Origin: Citricoccus sp. CH26A
GTDB taxonomy: Bacteria > Actinomycetota > Actinomycetes > Actinomycetales > Micrococcaceae
DNA length: 64,000 nt
Assembly (NCBI RefSeq): GCF_000224415.1
Contig: NZ_AFXQ01000012.1
Coordinates: 39,914 to 103,913, forward strand
Direction of reading: 5' to 3'
The notes below the pieces were generated by a model. The model had not been told where the DNA came from and searched no databases. It saw only the letters and a program-made list of their open reading frames with translations. Numbering within the stretch: position 1 is the stretch's first letter; each line of letters opens with the position of its first letter. The position numbers and the translations under genes were made by a program. Below, one piece after another: positions 1 to 9,476 of the stretch.

Positions 1-1
1 G

Positions 2-280
2 ACGCTGGCCCGGGACCTGGCGCGGGGCGGTGCCGCGACGGTCGTCCCGCACGACGGACGCGTCGGCGGCGGGGGAGCGCCCGGGGTCCCACTGCCCGGC
101 TGGGCCGTGCGGCTGCCCGAGGCGGTCGCCCCGTTGCTGCGCGCCGGGGATCCCGCGGTGCTTCCGCGCGTGCACGACGGCGCGTGCCTGGTGGACCTGC
201 GCTGCGTCCCCGAGTCACGCGACGAGGCGCTCACCGCCGCGGTGCGCTCGGCCCTGGACGCGCTCGGCGGGGACTCCTGA
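2..280 (+). CDS. selA: SelA, L-seryl-tRNA(Sec) selenium transferase (C-terminal 92 residues, 5' end outside window)
   Basis: The frame ending at the TGA of 278-280 encodes 92 residues that include a GGGGAPGVPLPGW stretch, typical of the C-terminal part of SelA. SelA is the PLP enzyme that converts seryl-tRNA(Sec) to selenocysteyl-tRNA(Sec). The identification rests on this motif plus the immediately following selB gene, whose ATG lies one base after the selA stop. The PLP lysine and the N-terminal half lie outside the window. No selD or selC is visible here. Confidence 0.8.
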   Translation, partial: TLARDLARGGAATVVPHDGRVGGGGAPGVPLPGWAVRLPEAVAPLLRAGDPAVLPRVHDGACLVDLRCVPESRDEALTAAVRSALDALGGDS

Positions 281-281
281 G

Positions 282-2089
282 ATGTACGTCGTCGCCACTG
301 CCGGGCACGTCGACCACGGCAAGTCCACCCTCGTCCGGGCCCTGACCGGGATGGAACCGGACCGCTGGGCGGAGGAGAGGCGCCGGGGGCTGACCATCGA
401 CCTGGGCTTCGCCTGGACCGCACTGCCGTCCGGCCGCGAGGTCGCCTTCGTGGACGTCCCGGGCCACGAGAGGTTCCTGGCGAACATGCTCGCCGGGCTC
501 GGACCGGCACCGGTGGCCTGCCTCGTGGTGGCCGCGGACGAGGGGTGGAAACCGCAGTCCGGGGACCACCGCGATGCCATCGCGGCCCTGGGGATCGAGC
601 ACGGCCTCATCGTCATCACTCGCGCCGACCTCGTCGCCCAGGACGGCCCGGACGCGGCGGGCGCACGGATCCGCGCCGTGCTGGACCGGGTCCGCGCCGA
701 GCTCGCGGGGACCGGGCTCGCCGGGGCACCCGCCGTCGTGGTGTCCGCGGCGACCGGCGCCGGACTCGAGGACCTGCGCCGGGCCCTCGACGACGTGCTG
801 GCCGCCACCGGCGCCCCGGACGCCACCGGGCGGGTCCGGTTGTGGGTGGACCGGTCCTTCACGGTCAAGGGGGCCGGCGCCGTGGTCACCGGCACCCTGG
901 CGGCCGGGACGCTGGCCGCCGGTGACCGGTTGGAGCTGCTCGGCGCGGGACCACCGCGCGACGTCTCCGTCCGCGCGCTGCACAGCCGCAACGCCCCCCA
1001 CGAGTCCATCGGGCCGGTCAGCCGGGTGGCGGTGAACCTGCGCGGGGTGGACGCCGAGGCCGTCCACCGGGGGGACGCCCTGGTCACGCCCGGGGCCTGG
1101 CCGCTGGCCGCCGTCGTGGACGTCCGCCGGACCACCGGGGACAGCCTCGTCGAGGCCCCCGCGGAGCTGCTGGTGCACGTCGGCACCGCCACGGTCCCCG
1201 TCCACGTGCGCCCCTTCGACGACGCCCACGCCCGGCTGACGCTCCAGCGGCCCCTGCCGCTGGTGCCCGGTGACCGGCTGGTGCTGCGCGATCCGGGGGC
1301 CCGGACGATCCTGGGCGGGGTGCGGGTGCTGGACGTGGACCCCCCGGCGCTCACCCGCCGGGGGACGGCACGCGACGCGCCGCGACCCTGGCGGCCATGC
1401 CCGACGGCGGGGATCCCCTCGGAGAGATCGCCCGCCGGGGCGCGGTGCGGGCCGAGGACCTGGACCGGCTCGGGCTGACGGTGCCGGCGGACGCCGCGGG
1501 GGTCCGGCGGCTGGGGCAGTGGTGGGTCCACGAGCCCGTCCTGACCGGTTGGTGCGAACGCGTGCGCGCCGCCGTGATCGGGCTGGCCGAACGGGACCCG
1601 CTGGCCCCCGGGGTGAGCCGCGGCGCCGCGCTGGACCTGGTGGCCGTGCCGGACCCGGTCCTGCTGGACGCCGTGGCGGCCGAGGCCGGGCTCGTGCACG
1701 AGGCCGGGTACCTCGTCCTGCCGGGGGCGCACCGGGGACTCGGCGCCGCCGAGCACGCCGTGGCCGCGGTCGAGGACCGGCTGGCACTGGACCCGTTCAG
1801 CGCCCCGGAGGGTGACGAGCTGACGGCACTGCGGCTGGGGGCCCGAGAACTGGCCGCGGCGGAACGTCTCGGCCGCCTGCTGCGGCTGGACGGGTCCGTG
1901 GTGCTGCTGCCCACGGCTCCGGCCCTGGCGATGCGCGAACTGGCCCGGCTGGACCAGCCCTTCACCACCAGCCAGGCCCGCCGGGCCCTGGGCACCACCC
2001 GGCGGGTGGCGATCCCGTTGCTGGAGTTGCTCGACGCCCGTGGCTGGACCCGTCGGCTGGACGCCGGGCACCGCGAGGTGGTGCGCTGA
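282..2089 (+). CDS. selB: SelB, selenocysteine-specific elongation factor (one frameshift)
   Basis: SelB is the EF-Tu-like GTPase that brings Sec-tRNA to UGA codons marked by a SECIS hairpin. The ATG at 282 gives MYVVATAGHVDHGKST, with the G1 motif at residues 8-15 and G3 (DVPGH) at 58-62, followed by EF-Tu-like beta-barrel domains. After residue ~361 the frame breaks. The winged-helix C-terminal domains continue in the -1 frame from about 1365 to the TGA at 2087-2089. Adding one G to the run at 1360-1364 gives a continuous 602-residue protein (RRGDGTRRAATLAAMPDGG across the joint), close to the family length. It directly follows selA and is probably cotranscribed. The break is either a base-calling error or a real mutation; I favour the former because two other genes here show the same defect. 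Confidence 0.85.
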
Positions 2090-2146
2090 CCGCGGCACCC
2101 ACCGTCGCCGGCGGGTGACTCCCGCACGGATCCCGATGCCACGGTG

Positions 2147-2644
2147 CTAGGGCAGGTCCTCGTCGGCCACCTCGAGGTGTTCCACGGTCCGGTTCCCGAC
2201 CGGGGTCTCGGTCGTCACCACGATGGAGGCGGTCCGGCCCACCAGGGCGCAGTTCTCCGGTGCACCGGGCACCAGGCCGACGATCGTGGCCACCCGGATG
2301 CCGGAGTCGTCCTCTTCGACGGCGGTGCGCGATCCGTAGCAGTCGGGCGTCCCGGTGGGGAAGTGGAAGCGCAGTTCCCGCTCCGAGACGACCTCGTAGT
2401 CCGTCCACTCCACGACCTGCTGGCCGGTCAGGTCGTCCCGGGGCTCGTCGTCCACGACGGCGTCCCCGGTGGTGTCCTGCGTGGGGGCCGAATGGGCGGT
2501 GGAGCTGCCGCTCACCTCACTGCCACCGCTCTCGGCCCCGCCGCCCGGATCCTGGCGGGCACAGCCGGCCCCCGCAGCCGTCAGCAGGGCCACCCCGGCC
2601 AGGACGGCCACGAGGCGGTATCCGCCGTGGGAGATCGGTCTCAC
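2147..2644 (-). CDS. putative secreted lipoprotein, unknown function
   Basis: This 165-residue protein has a basic N-terminus, a hydrophobic stretch at about residues 11-25, and a Cys at 28 within an imperfect lipobox (AGAGC; the -3 residue is Gly rather than Leu/Val/Ile). An acidic Ser/Gly linker and a small globular domain of about 100 residues follow. I recognise no domain. Its GTG start overlaps the stop of the upstream serine protease by four bases (GTGA), so the two are translationally coupled and probably act together at the cell surface. The start is fixed by this overlap. Confidence 0.65.
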   Translation of the reverse strand: MRPISHGGYRLVAVLAGVALLTAAGAGCARQDPGGGAESGGSEVSGSSTAHSAPTQDTTGDAVVDDEPRDDLTGQQVVEWTDYEVVSERELRFHFPTGTPDCYGSRTAVEEDDSGIRVATIVGLVPGAPENCALVGRTASIVVTTETPVGNRTVEHLEVADEDLP

Positions 2645-3810
2645 GGGGTCTCACCACTCCCGTCGTCCTCAGCGGCGGCGTACAGCTCCTCGACGCGTTC
2701 ATCGAAGTAGGGGCCACTGATGTAGGCCGTGCTGTTCGAGGGACCGAACGACGTCACGCTGCGCACGTAGCCCTGGCCGGTCGAGTCGTCGTACTCAGCC
2801 AGCCACGGGCCACCGGAGGAGCCCGGGCCGAAGTCGCAGCCGCTGATCGAGGGGAAGAGGAAGGTCTCGACCTGCTGGGTGACGGTCGTTCCCGTGCACG
2901 TCCACATCCGCTCGCCGGCGTCCAGGTTGACGGGATAGCCGAAGACGGACGCGTCGAACTCCCGGCTGCCACCGGTCGCCAGACCGTGGCCCCCCACGGC
3001 GTCGGCCACGGTCTCGCCGTCCTCGTTGTCCTGGGTGGTCACGAGGGCCACGTCGGAACTGAAGCCCTGGCCGCTCGCGCCATAGGTGATCCACTCGTCG
3101 AAGGCCCTGAACGATGCCGCGGCGAACGTTCCCTCGGTCCCCGGGCCGTGATCGTACCCGGGGGCGAACACCCAGTTCGCGTGCCAGGTCTCGCCCGGCC
3201 CGCCGTGCACACAGTGGCCGGCCGTGATCACGAGACGCTTCGAGGCGCTGTTGACCGCGGACCCGGAGCAGACGTAGTCCCGTCCGTCCTGCTGGTTGCG
3301 GAAGAAGACCTTGCCGTTGGTGGGGGAGTCGCCCGCCTCCACGCGGGAGGACTCGGCGCTGCTCTGAGCCCGCGCCCCGGCCGGGTCATCGGCGGGGTCG
3401 TCGGCGGGGGGAGCCGGCTCGGCGATGATCGTGGGCGGGTCGGACTCGTCCGTGGGGGAGGGGGACGCATCCACGGAGGCGGAAGAGGCCCGCGCGCCGG
3501 GCTCCTGACCGGTGCCCTGGCCTTCCGGTTCGTCGGCCGGGATGGCCCTCTCCATGCGCTCGGCCGTCCAGTACTCCGTCACGGCCTCGGCGTCGTCCAC
3601 GGCGGCCCCAGGGTCCCGGGACCCTGCGGTGGGCGCGAGACCCGTCAGGTCGTCCGTGACCGGCGCGGCGGTGACGGTCGTCGTCGTCGCCTCCCGGCCC
3701 GGCAGCCCGTCCCCGTCGGCGTACGCCGGCACCGAGGACGTGACCAGGGCGGCGGCCGCCAGTGCTGCGGTGGGGAGGAACCACCATCTCCGTGGGTTCG
3801 CGTGGTCCAT
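2641..3810 (-). CDS. secreted trypsin-like (S1 family) serine protease
   Basis: This 389-residue protein has a signal peptide with hydrophobic core at about 12-30 and an AYA-D cleavage-like site. A long Pro/Asp/Ser-rich linker spans about 32-160, and a chymotrypsin-fold domain follows. The catalytic triad is visible as His199 (TAGHC), Asp253 (SSDVAL) and Ser332 (GSSGGP). The ATG at 3810, with GAGGGA just upstream, starts the signal peptide; the in-frame ATG 36 bases further upstream adds only charged residues. The overall arrangement resembles glutamyl-endopeptidase-like secreted proteases of actinobacteria. Substrate is unknown. It is coupled to the downstream lipoprotein gene. Confidence 0.82.
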   Translation of the reverse strand: MDHANPRRWWFLPTAALAAAALVTSSVPAYADGDGLPGREATTTTVTAAPVTDDLTGLAPTAGSRDPGAAVDDAEAVTEYWTAERMERAIPADEPEGQGTGQEPGARASSASVDASPSPTDESDPPTIIAEPAPPADDPADDPAGARAQSSAESSRVEAGDSPTNGKVFFRNQQDGRDYVCSGSAVNSASKRLVITAGHCVHGGPGETWHANWVFAPGYDHGPGTEGTFAAASFRAFDEWITYGASGQGFSSDVALVTTQDNEDGETVADAVGGHGLATGGSREFDASVFGYPVNLDAGERMWTCTGTTVTQQVETFLFPSISGCDFGPGSSGGPWLAEYDDSTGQGYVRSVTSFGPSNSTAYISGPYFDERVEELYAAAEDDGSGETP

Positions 3811-4060
3811 GGGTCCATCCCTCGGTCGGTCTGCGGATCCGGCCACACCTCGTCAGCGGGCAACCGGACAGCCGCGGTCTGGGGTCACCAGAGCGTCGGT
3901 GGCTCACATGATTGGACGCGGCCCGGACAGAAGTCAAGGTTCCGGCGGTCCACCGTCGTCCGGGTCGGCGTGCGCCCCTGTACCGGCGGGACCTGCGCGG
4001 CGGACGAGGAGGACCGTGGCGGCGCGGGCGGTGACCGGTGACGGGCGGGGAACCGGCTGA

Positions 4061-4066
4061 TACCGT
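4061..4066 (+). promoter_or_regulatory. -10 element of a leaderless promoter (flavin monooxygenase)
   Basis: TACCGT lies seven bases before the ATG at 4074, preceded by GA to give GATACCGT. This spacing would place the transcription start at the start codon itself. No Shine-Dalgarno sequence is present. Confidence 0.5.
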
Positions 4067-4073
4067 CGCCGCC

Positions 4074-5240
4074 ATGATCGGGTCTGCCGTGATCTGCGGG
4101 GCCGGCATCGCCGGGCTGTCCCTGGCCCACGAACTGGTGCGCCACGGCTGGGAGGTCACCCTGGTGGAGCGCGCGCCGGGACTCCGCGAACAGGGGTACA
4201 TGATGGACTTCTTCGGGCCGGGGTACGAGGCCGCGGAACGGATGGGACTGCTGGGCCGGCTTCGGGAACTGAGCCATGACGTCGACGCCCTGGCCTATGT
4301 GGACGAGCGGGGACGCACCCGCGCCTCGGTGGGGTACGCCCGTCTGGCGCGTGCCCTGGACGGCCGACTGCTGAGCATCATGCGGCCGGACCTGGAACGG
4401 GCACTGCGGGAGGCGATCGGTGACGCCGCGGAGTTCCGCTACCGGGACACCGTCCGGGAGGTCACGGACCGGGGCGACGGGGTGAGGGTGGCGTTGGCCG
4501 GCGGATCGGTCCGGGACGCTGAGCTGCTCGTCGGCGCCGACGGGATCCACTCCCAGGTCCGCCGTCACCTGTGGGGTGCCGAGGAGCAGTTCATCCGGTA
4601 CCTGGGGCTGCACACGGCGGCCTACACCTTCAGCGACCGGCAGGTGCACGCCGCGCTGGCCGGCCGGTTCGTCATGACGGACACGGTCGACCGGACCCTC
4701 GGCCTGTACGGCCTGGACGGGGACCGCGTGGCGGCGTTCATGACCCACGCCAGTGCCGACCCGGACCTGCCGGCGGGCCGGCGGGCGGTGCTGCGGGACA
4801 GGTACGCCGGCTTGGGCTGGGTGGCCGCGCGGGCCCTGGACCGCTGTCCGCCGGGGGAGGAGGTCTACTATGACCAGGTCGCGCAGGTGGAGGTGCCCGA
4901 CTGGCGGTGCGGGAACGTGGTCCTGCTCGGAGACGCCTGCCAGGCGGTCTCACTGCTCGCCGGGCAGGGGGCCTCGCTGGCCGTCGCCGGCGCCTGCGTC
5001 CTGGCCGATCACCTCGTCACCGCACCCTCGGTCCCCACGGCGCTGCGCGGGTACCAGGAGCACTGGCGCCCCGTCGTCACCGCCGCCCAGCGGGCCGGCC
5101 GCCGGGGCGCCGAGTGGTTCCTGCCGCGATCCGAGGCCGCCCGTCGCAGGCGCCTGCTGATGCTGCACCTGATGGCCCTGCCGGTCGTCAGCCGGCTGAT
5201 CGCCCGGGGTGTCACGGGCCGGACGTCATCAGCACGGTGA
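4074..5240 (+). CDS. FAD-dependent monooxygenase (PHBH-like, FAD_binding_3 type)
   Basis: The protein is 388 residues, usual for single-component flavin hydroxylases. It begins with a Rossmann FAD-binding motif (GAGIAGLSLAHEL) within the first 20 residues. The mid-protein VGADG segment is the DG motif, and LLGDACQAVS with GQGASLAV is the GD motif that contacts FAD ribityl. The family hydroxylates aromatic or polyketide-like substrates with NAD(P)H. The substrate cannot be told from the sequence, and no catabolic neighbours are present. The start follows from the TAnnnT element seven bases upstream. Confidence 0.8.
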   Translation: MIGSAVICGAGIAGLSLAHELVRHGWEVTLVERAPGLREQGYMMDFFGPGYEAAERMGLLGRLRELSHDVDALAYVDERGRTRASVGYARLARALDGRLLSIMRPDLERALREAIGDAAEFRYRDTVREVTDRGDGVRVALAGGSVRDAELLVGADGIHSQVRRHLWGAEEQFIRYLGLHTAAYTFSDRQVHAALAGRFVMTDTVDRTLGLYGLDGDRVAAFMTHASADPDLPAGRRAVLRDRYAGLGWVAARALDRCPPGEEVYYDQVAQVEVPDWRCGNVVLLGDACQAVSLLAGQGASLAVAGACVLADHLVTAPSVPTALRGYQEHWRPVVTAAQRAGRRGAEWFLPRSEAARRRRLLMLHLMALPVVSRLIARGVTGRTSSAR

Positions 5241-5265
5241 CCGGGGGTTGGCGCGGTGACCCGGC

Positions 5266-5952
5266 TCAGCCCAGCGCGCGCACCGGTTCCGACCCGGAGA
5301 GCGACTCCAGGGCGGTGAGTCCCATGGCCAGTGCCCGGGCCTCGTCCGTGAACAGGTGGCCGTGCACGCGGGACGCCGCCAGGGCCAGTGCCGCCGGCCG
5401 CTCCAGGCCGAACCAGCCCATGATGGTGTCCAGTCCCGAGGGGGTCACCCGCCAGGTCTTGTCCGCGTCCTTGACGATCGAGTCCTCGATGGACAGGGAC
5501 TCCTTGCGGCTGTCGTGACCGTCGATGATCTCCAGGATGCGCTCGATGCGCTCACCGGGGTGACCCACCTCCGTCAGGATCTCGCCGGCGATCCGGGCGC
5601 CCTCCCGCTCGTGCAGCAGCACCAGGTCCGGTCTCCCGCCGCCCGGGGCGATCGCCTCCAGCACCTCGTCCTCCGGGACCCGGGACCAGCCGACGTCGTG
5701 CAGCAGGATGGCCGGGAGCACCACGTCGGCGTCCGCCTCCGGGTGGAACTCGAGCAACGCGGCCGCGATCCCGAAGGCGTAGAGCGAATGCCGGTCGTTC
5801 CCGCGCACGCGCAGGTGGGGCGCGGCCAGGTCCCAGATCCGCCGCTGGGACTCGTCGAGGTCGGGCAGTCCGCGCAGGCTGGCGCGGTCGGGCAGGAACG
5901 CCGAGACGTCGCGTCCCAGCTGGTTGGCGGCGGTGCGTGTCTGCGGGCTCAT
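5266..5952 (-). CDS. HD-domain phosphohydrolase
   Basis: This is a 228-residue protein with an apparently complete HD metal-binding set: a His in the NDRHSLY segment, HD in LLHDVGW, His in VGHPGERI, His in IDGHDSR and Asp in VKDADKTWR. That pattern fits a metal-dependent phosphohydrolase with one or two metals, but the substrate (nucleotide or other phosphate ester) is unknown. Starts at 5952 (MSPQ) or 5961 (MAVMS) are both possible; neither has a clear ribosome binding site. It lies 67 bases downstream of the VWA/MoxR genes on the same strand. Confidence 0.75.
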   Translation of the reverse strand: MSPQTRTAANQLGRDVSAFLPDRASLRGLPDLDESQRRIWDLAAPHLRVRGNDRHSLYAFGIAAALLEFHPEADADVVLPAILLHDVGWSRVPEDEVLEAIAPGGGRPDLVLLHEREGARIAGEILTEVGHPGERIERILEIIDGHDSRKESLSIEDSIVKDADKTWRVTPSGLDTIMGWFGLERPAALALAASRVHGHLFTDEARALAMGLTALESLSGSEPVRALG

Positions 5953-6019
5953 GACTGCCATGCTGGGCGAGCGGACCGTCGCCGTCCAGCCCGGTGTCCC
6001 GCTGGACGGAAGGGCGCGG

Positions 6020-8026
6020 TCAGTCCCAGTCCAGGTCACCGAAGGAGGAGGGGAACCGCGGGCGTCGGCTGCGCAGGAATTCCCCGACGACGGCCGCCCC
6101 CAGGTCCTCCGGGTCCGGCGCCACCACGCGACCGCCCACCCGGCGGGCCATGGCGGCCAGGAAACGCTCCAGCCCCGGGTCGTCGCCCAGCCGGAAGAAG
6201 GTGATCTCCGCCCCGTTCCGGCCCACCCGGTCCAGTTCGGCCACCGTGGCGCGCAGGGTCTCCGGCTCTGGCGGGTAGGAGAACCAGGATTCCCCGTGGG
6301 CCATCAGGCGGGCGGTGGGCTCCCCGTCGGTCACCACGAGCAGCACGGGCTGCCGGGTGGGGTGCTTCCGGAAGAACGCACTGGCCAGCAACAGTCCGTG
6401 GTGCAGGTTGGTGCCCTGCTCCCGCAGCGGGGGCAGGGCCGTGAGCTCGTCGACCGTGACGGTCTGGGCGTAGCGGCCGAAGTTCACCAGTTGCAGCGCG
6501 TCCCCGCGGAACCGGGTGGAGACCAGGTGGTGCAGGGCCAGCGCGGTGCGCTTCATGGGGACCCAGCGGCCCTCGGCCGCCATGGAGAACGAGGTGTCCA
6601 CCAGCAGCACCACGGCCGCCTGGGTGCGGTCCTCGGTCTCCTGGACCTCCACGTCCTGGACCTGGAGCCGCAGCCCCGACGCCGGATCCGCGCCCTCGGC
6701 GGCCGTTCGGCCGATCGCGTTGGTCACCGTGCGCGTGACGTCCCACGGCTCGGCGTCCCCGAACTGCCAGGGCCTGCTGGATCCGGTCAGTTCCCCGGCG
6801 GCCCCGGCATGGCGGGTGTCCCGCTGGCCCTGGCGGCCCGAGAGCCGGCCCGCGGCGTCCTTCAGCAGGGACTGCCCCAGCCGGCGCATGGCCCGCGGTG
6901 AGAGCCGCAGGTCCCCGTCGGTGCCTCGTCGCAGCAGGCCGGAGTCGCGCAGGGCCTTCTCCAGGGCGGCCAGTGTCCGGGCGGAGGCCGCGGCGTCATC
7001 ACCCAGGTGGCGGTCGAGCGCGTCGACGTCGAGGTCGGACAGGGTCGAGCCCGCATAGGACTGGGAGAGCTGCTCGGCCAGCTCGTCGAGCTCGGCGAGG
7101 TCCTGGAGCACGCCGGTGCCGTCGCCCAGTCCCAGGCCCTGGCCCCCGTCGAAGGACTCCGAGCCGGACCAGTCCTCGCCGGGGCGCAGGCCCTGCAGGT
7201 TGGCGTCCAGCCGGCTGAGCTGGTCCATCAGCTCGGGGGAGCCGAAGGCCTGGGCGGACAGGGCCATGAGCTCCTCCCGTTGCTCCCGCGTCATGGACCG
7301 CAGCATGCGCTGGGCGGCGGCCGAGCGCTTGGCCAGGGCGTCGATCAGCTCGTCGATGTCCTGGGGGTCCTCCGGGAACTGGTCGCCGTGCCGGGCCATG
7401 AAGTCCTCGAAGTCCTGCGGGGTGTCCTCGCCGCGCGCGTGCTTGGCCAGCAGCTCGTTGAGGTCGCGCAGCATCTCGGTGATGGCGGCCCGGTCCTCGT
7501 CCGTGGCGTTCTGCAGGGCGTCCTTCATCCCGGCGAAGCGCGCCTCCAGCATCTCCCGGCCCAGCAGGTCCTTGATCTGCTCGTAGCGTTCACGGGCCGT
7601 GGAGGACTGCCAGTCGTAGGAGGACAGCTCGGTGACGGCGGCCGCGGTGGAGGCGGGAAGGTTCTGCAGTTGCATCTCCCGGAAGGACCGGTCCGTCTCC
7701 TCCAACCGGATGTCCCGGGCCAGTTGCTTGCGCTCCTCGAGCACCGCCTCGTCCAGCAGGCGCCTCACCTCCTGGAGCGTGCCGTCCAGGCGGTGCCGGC
7801 CGAGCAGGTCCTTGCGGCGCTGGGCCACCCGGCCGGCCAGGTCGTCCAGTCCGGTCATCGTCCGGGAGCCCCGGCGCAGGTACTCGCGCAGGGCCCGCTC
7901 GGGGGAGTATCCGGCCATGACGTCCTCGGCCACGGCGTCCAGGGCCTCGGCCAGGTCGACCGGGGGCGCGAGCGGATCGGGGCCGCCGGCATAGCGGCCG
8001 TAGCGTGATGACCTGCCGTGGCGCAT
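6020..8026 (-). CDS. VWA-domain protein, partner of the adjacent MoxR-type ATPase
   Basis: This 668-residue protein has a long, highly charged, mostly helical N-terminal region and a C-terminal von Willebrand A domain. The VWA MIDAS is visible: DTSFSM (DxSxS), a later Thr, and VTDGEPTA carrying the distal Asp. It sits nine bases downstream of an AAA+ ATPase of the MoxR/ChlI type. Such ATPase/VWA pairs (compare ChlI/ChlD, RavA/ViaA) act as metal- or protein-insertion chaperones. It lacks the other magnesium-chelatase features, so a chlorophyll role is not implied. The client is unknown. Confidence 0.8.
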   Translation of the reverse strand: MRHGRSSRYGRYAGGPDPLAPPVDLAEALDAVAEDVMAGYSPERALREYLRRGSRTMTGLDDLAGRVAQRRKDLLGRHRLDGTLQEVRRLLDEAVLEERKQLARDIRLEETDRSFREMQLQNLPASTAAAVTELSSYDWQSSTARERYEQIKDLLGREMLEARFAGMKDALQNATDEDRAAITEMLRDLNELLAKHARGEDTPQDFEDFMARHGDQFPEDPQDIDELIDALAKRSAAAQRMLRSMTREQREELMALSAQAFGSPELMDQLSRLDANLQGLRPGEDWSGSESFDGGQGLGLGDGTGVLQDLAELDELAEQLSQSYAGSTLSDLDVDALDRHLGDDAAASARTLAALEKALRDSGLLRRGTDGDLRLSPRAMRRLGQSLLKDAAGRLSGRQGQRDTRHAGAAGELTGSSRPWQFGDAEPWDVTRTVTNAIGRTAAEGADPASGLRLQVQDVEVQETEDRTQAAVVLLVDTSFSMAAEGRWVPMKRTALALHHLVSTRFRGDALQLVNFGRYAQTVTVDELTALPPLREQGTNLHHGLLLASAFFRKHPTRQPVLLVVTDGEPTARLMAHGESWFSYPPEPETLRATVAELDRVGRNGAEITFFRLGDDPGLERFLAAMARRVGGRVVAPDPEDLGAAVVGEFLRSRRPRFPSSFGDLDWD

Positions 8027-8035
8027 GGTGTCTCC

Positions 8036-9469
8036 TCAGCCGTAGACGGTCTGCCCGTCCCCGGACTCCTTGGACAGCTCCCGGGCCAGGAACAACCCCT
8101 CCAGGGCGAGCTCGATGGCCCCGGCGCGGTGGCCCGGGCTGGACGCGCCGTTGGCCCCGGCCCGGGCCGCGATCTCGTCGTACAGTCCCGGGTCCTCCAG
8201 TTCCGGCAGCTCGGCGAGGAACTCCTCGGCGGTGACCCGCTCCCCGGTGGTGATGGTGCGGTGCCCGTCGAAGGCGTCCACGAGCGGGGTCAGGTCAAGT
8301 CCCGCGAAGTGCTCGCGCACCGCCTGCGCGGTGGCCGTGCGCAGCAGGTGCTCGAGGATCTCGTCCTCGCGGCCCTCCTCACCGGACTCGAACTCGATCT
8401 TGCCCCCGAGCACGTCGACCGCCGCCTCGATGTCCACCAGCCGGGCGACCGCCTCGTCGGCGCCGGCCGGGCCGTCCTCGCCACGACCACCGGTGCCACC
8501 GCGCACCGTGGCCCGGTGGCGGGCCGCCGCCGCGATCGTCTCGGCCCCGGCGATCGCGAACCGCGCCGAGACGCCCGAGGACTGGTTGACCGCCGAGGAG
8601 GACCGCAGGGCGCGGGTGAACCGGGCCAGGATCTCCAGCAGCACGTCCGGGACCTCGGCCGTGAGGTGGGCCTCCTGCCGGATGACGGCGATCTCATCGG
8701 ACAGCTCGAGCGGGTAGTGGGTGCGGATCTCCGCCCCGAAGCGGTCCTTGAGCGGGGTGATGATCCGGCCGCGGTTGGTGTAGTCCTCCGGGTTGGCCGA
8801 GGCCACCACCAGCACGTCCAGCGGCAGGCGCAGCACGTAACCGCGGACCTGGATGTCCCGCTCCTCCATGACGTTCAGCAGCGCCACCTGGATCCGCTCG
8901 GCCAGGTCCGGCAGCTCGTTCAGGGCCACGATCCCGCGGTTGGCGCGGGGCACCAGTCCGTAGTGGATGGTCTCCGGGTCGCCCAGGCGCCGTCCCTCCG
9001 CCACCCGCATCGGGTCCACGTCCCCGATGAGGTCGGCCACCGAGGTGTCCGGGGTGGAGAGCTTCTCCACGTACCGCTCGGAGCGGTGCCGCCAGGCCAC
9101 CGGGAGCCGGTCCCCGTCGGTGGCGGCGCGCGTGATCGACTCGGCCGTGATCGGTGCGTAGGGGTGCTCGTTGAGCTCGGAGCCGGCGATCACGGGCGAC
9201 CACTCGTCCAGCAGCCCGCTCAGGGTGCGCAGCAACCGGGTCTTGCCCTGCCCGCGCTCGCCGAGCAGGACGACGTCGTGCCCGGCGATCAGCGCACGCT
9301 CCAGCTGGGGGATGACCGTGGTCCCGAAGCCGTGCAGTCCGGGCCAGGGGTCCACGCCCGCGGCCAGGGCGGCCAGCAGGTTCTCGCGAATCTCCTCGCG
9401 CAGGGTCCGCATGCGGTGCCCGGAGGCGCGCAGCTCGGCCAGGGTGCTGATCTCGGGACGGGTACTCAC
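8036..9469 (-). CDS. MoxR/ChlI-type AAA+ ATPase
   Basis: The protein is 477 residues. The Walker A motif GERGQGKT is at about residues 70-77 and a Walker B-like segment (GIVALNELPDL) follows, with a sensor-type VVASANPEDYTNRG stretch. This is the layout of magnesium-chelatase subunit I and MoxR ATPases. The GTG at 9469 is chosen because a TAnnnT -10 element ends seven bases upstream; the alternative GTG at 9478 overlaps that element. It forms a two-gene unit with the VWA gene and is divergent from the phosphomutase gene. Confidence 0.82.
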   Translation of the reverse strand: MSTRPEISTLAELRASGHRMRTLREEIRENLLAALAAGVDPWPGLHGFGTTVIPQLERALIAGHDVVLLGERGQGKTRLLRTLSGLLDEWSPVIAGSELNEHPYAPITAESITRAATDGDRLPVAWRHRSERYVEKLSTPDTSVADLIGDVDPMRVAEGRRLGDPETIHYGLVPRANRGIVALNELPDLAERIQVALLNVMEERDIQVRGYVLRLPLDVLVVASANPEDYTNRGRIITPLKDRFGAEIRTHYPLELSDEIAVIRQEAHLTAEVPDVLLEILARFTRALRSSSAVNQSSGVSARFAIAGAETIAAAARHRATVRGGTGGRGEDGPAGADEAVARLVDIEAAVDVLGGKIEFESGEEGREDEILEHLLRTATAQAVREHFAGLDLTPLVDAFDGHRTITTGERVTAEEFLAELPELEDPGLYDEIAARAGANGASSPGHRAGAIELALEGLFLARELSKESGDGQTVYG

Positions 9470-9476
9470 GGTCCTC

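Noticed and set aside
215..2098. Minus-strand open frame opposite selB
   Set aside because: The plus strand carries selA/selB motifs; this frame is low-complexity shadow sequence.
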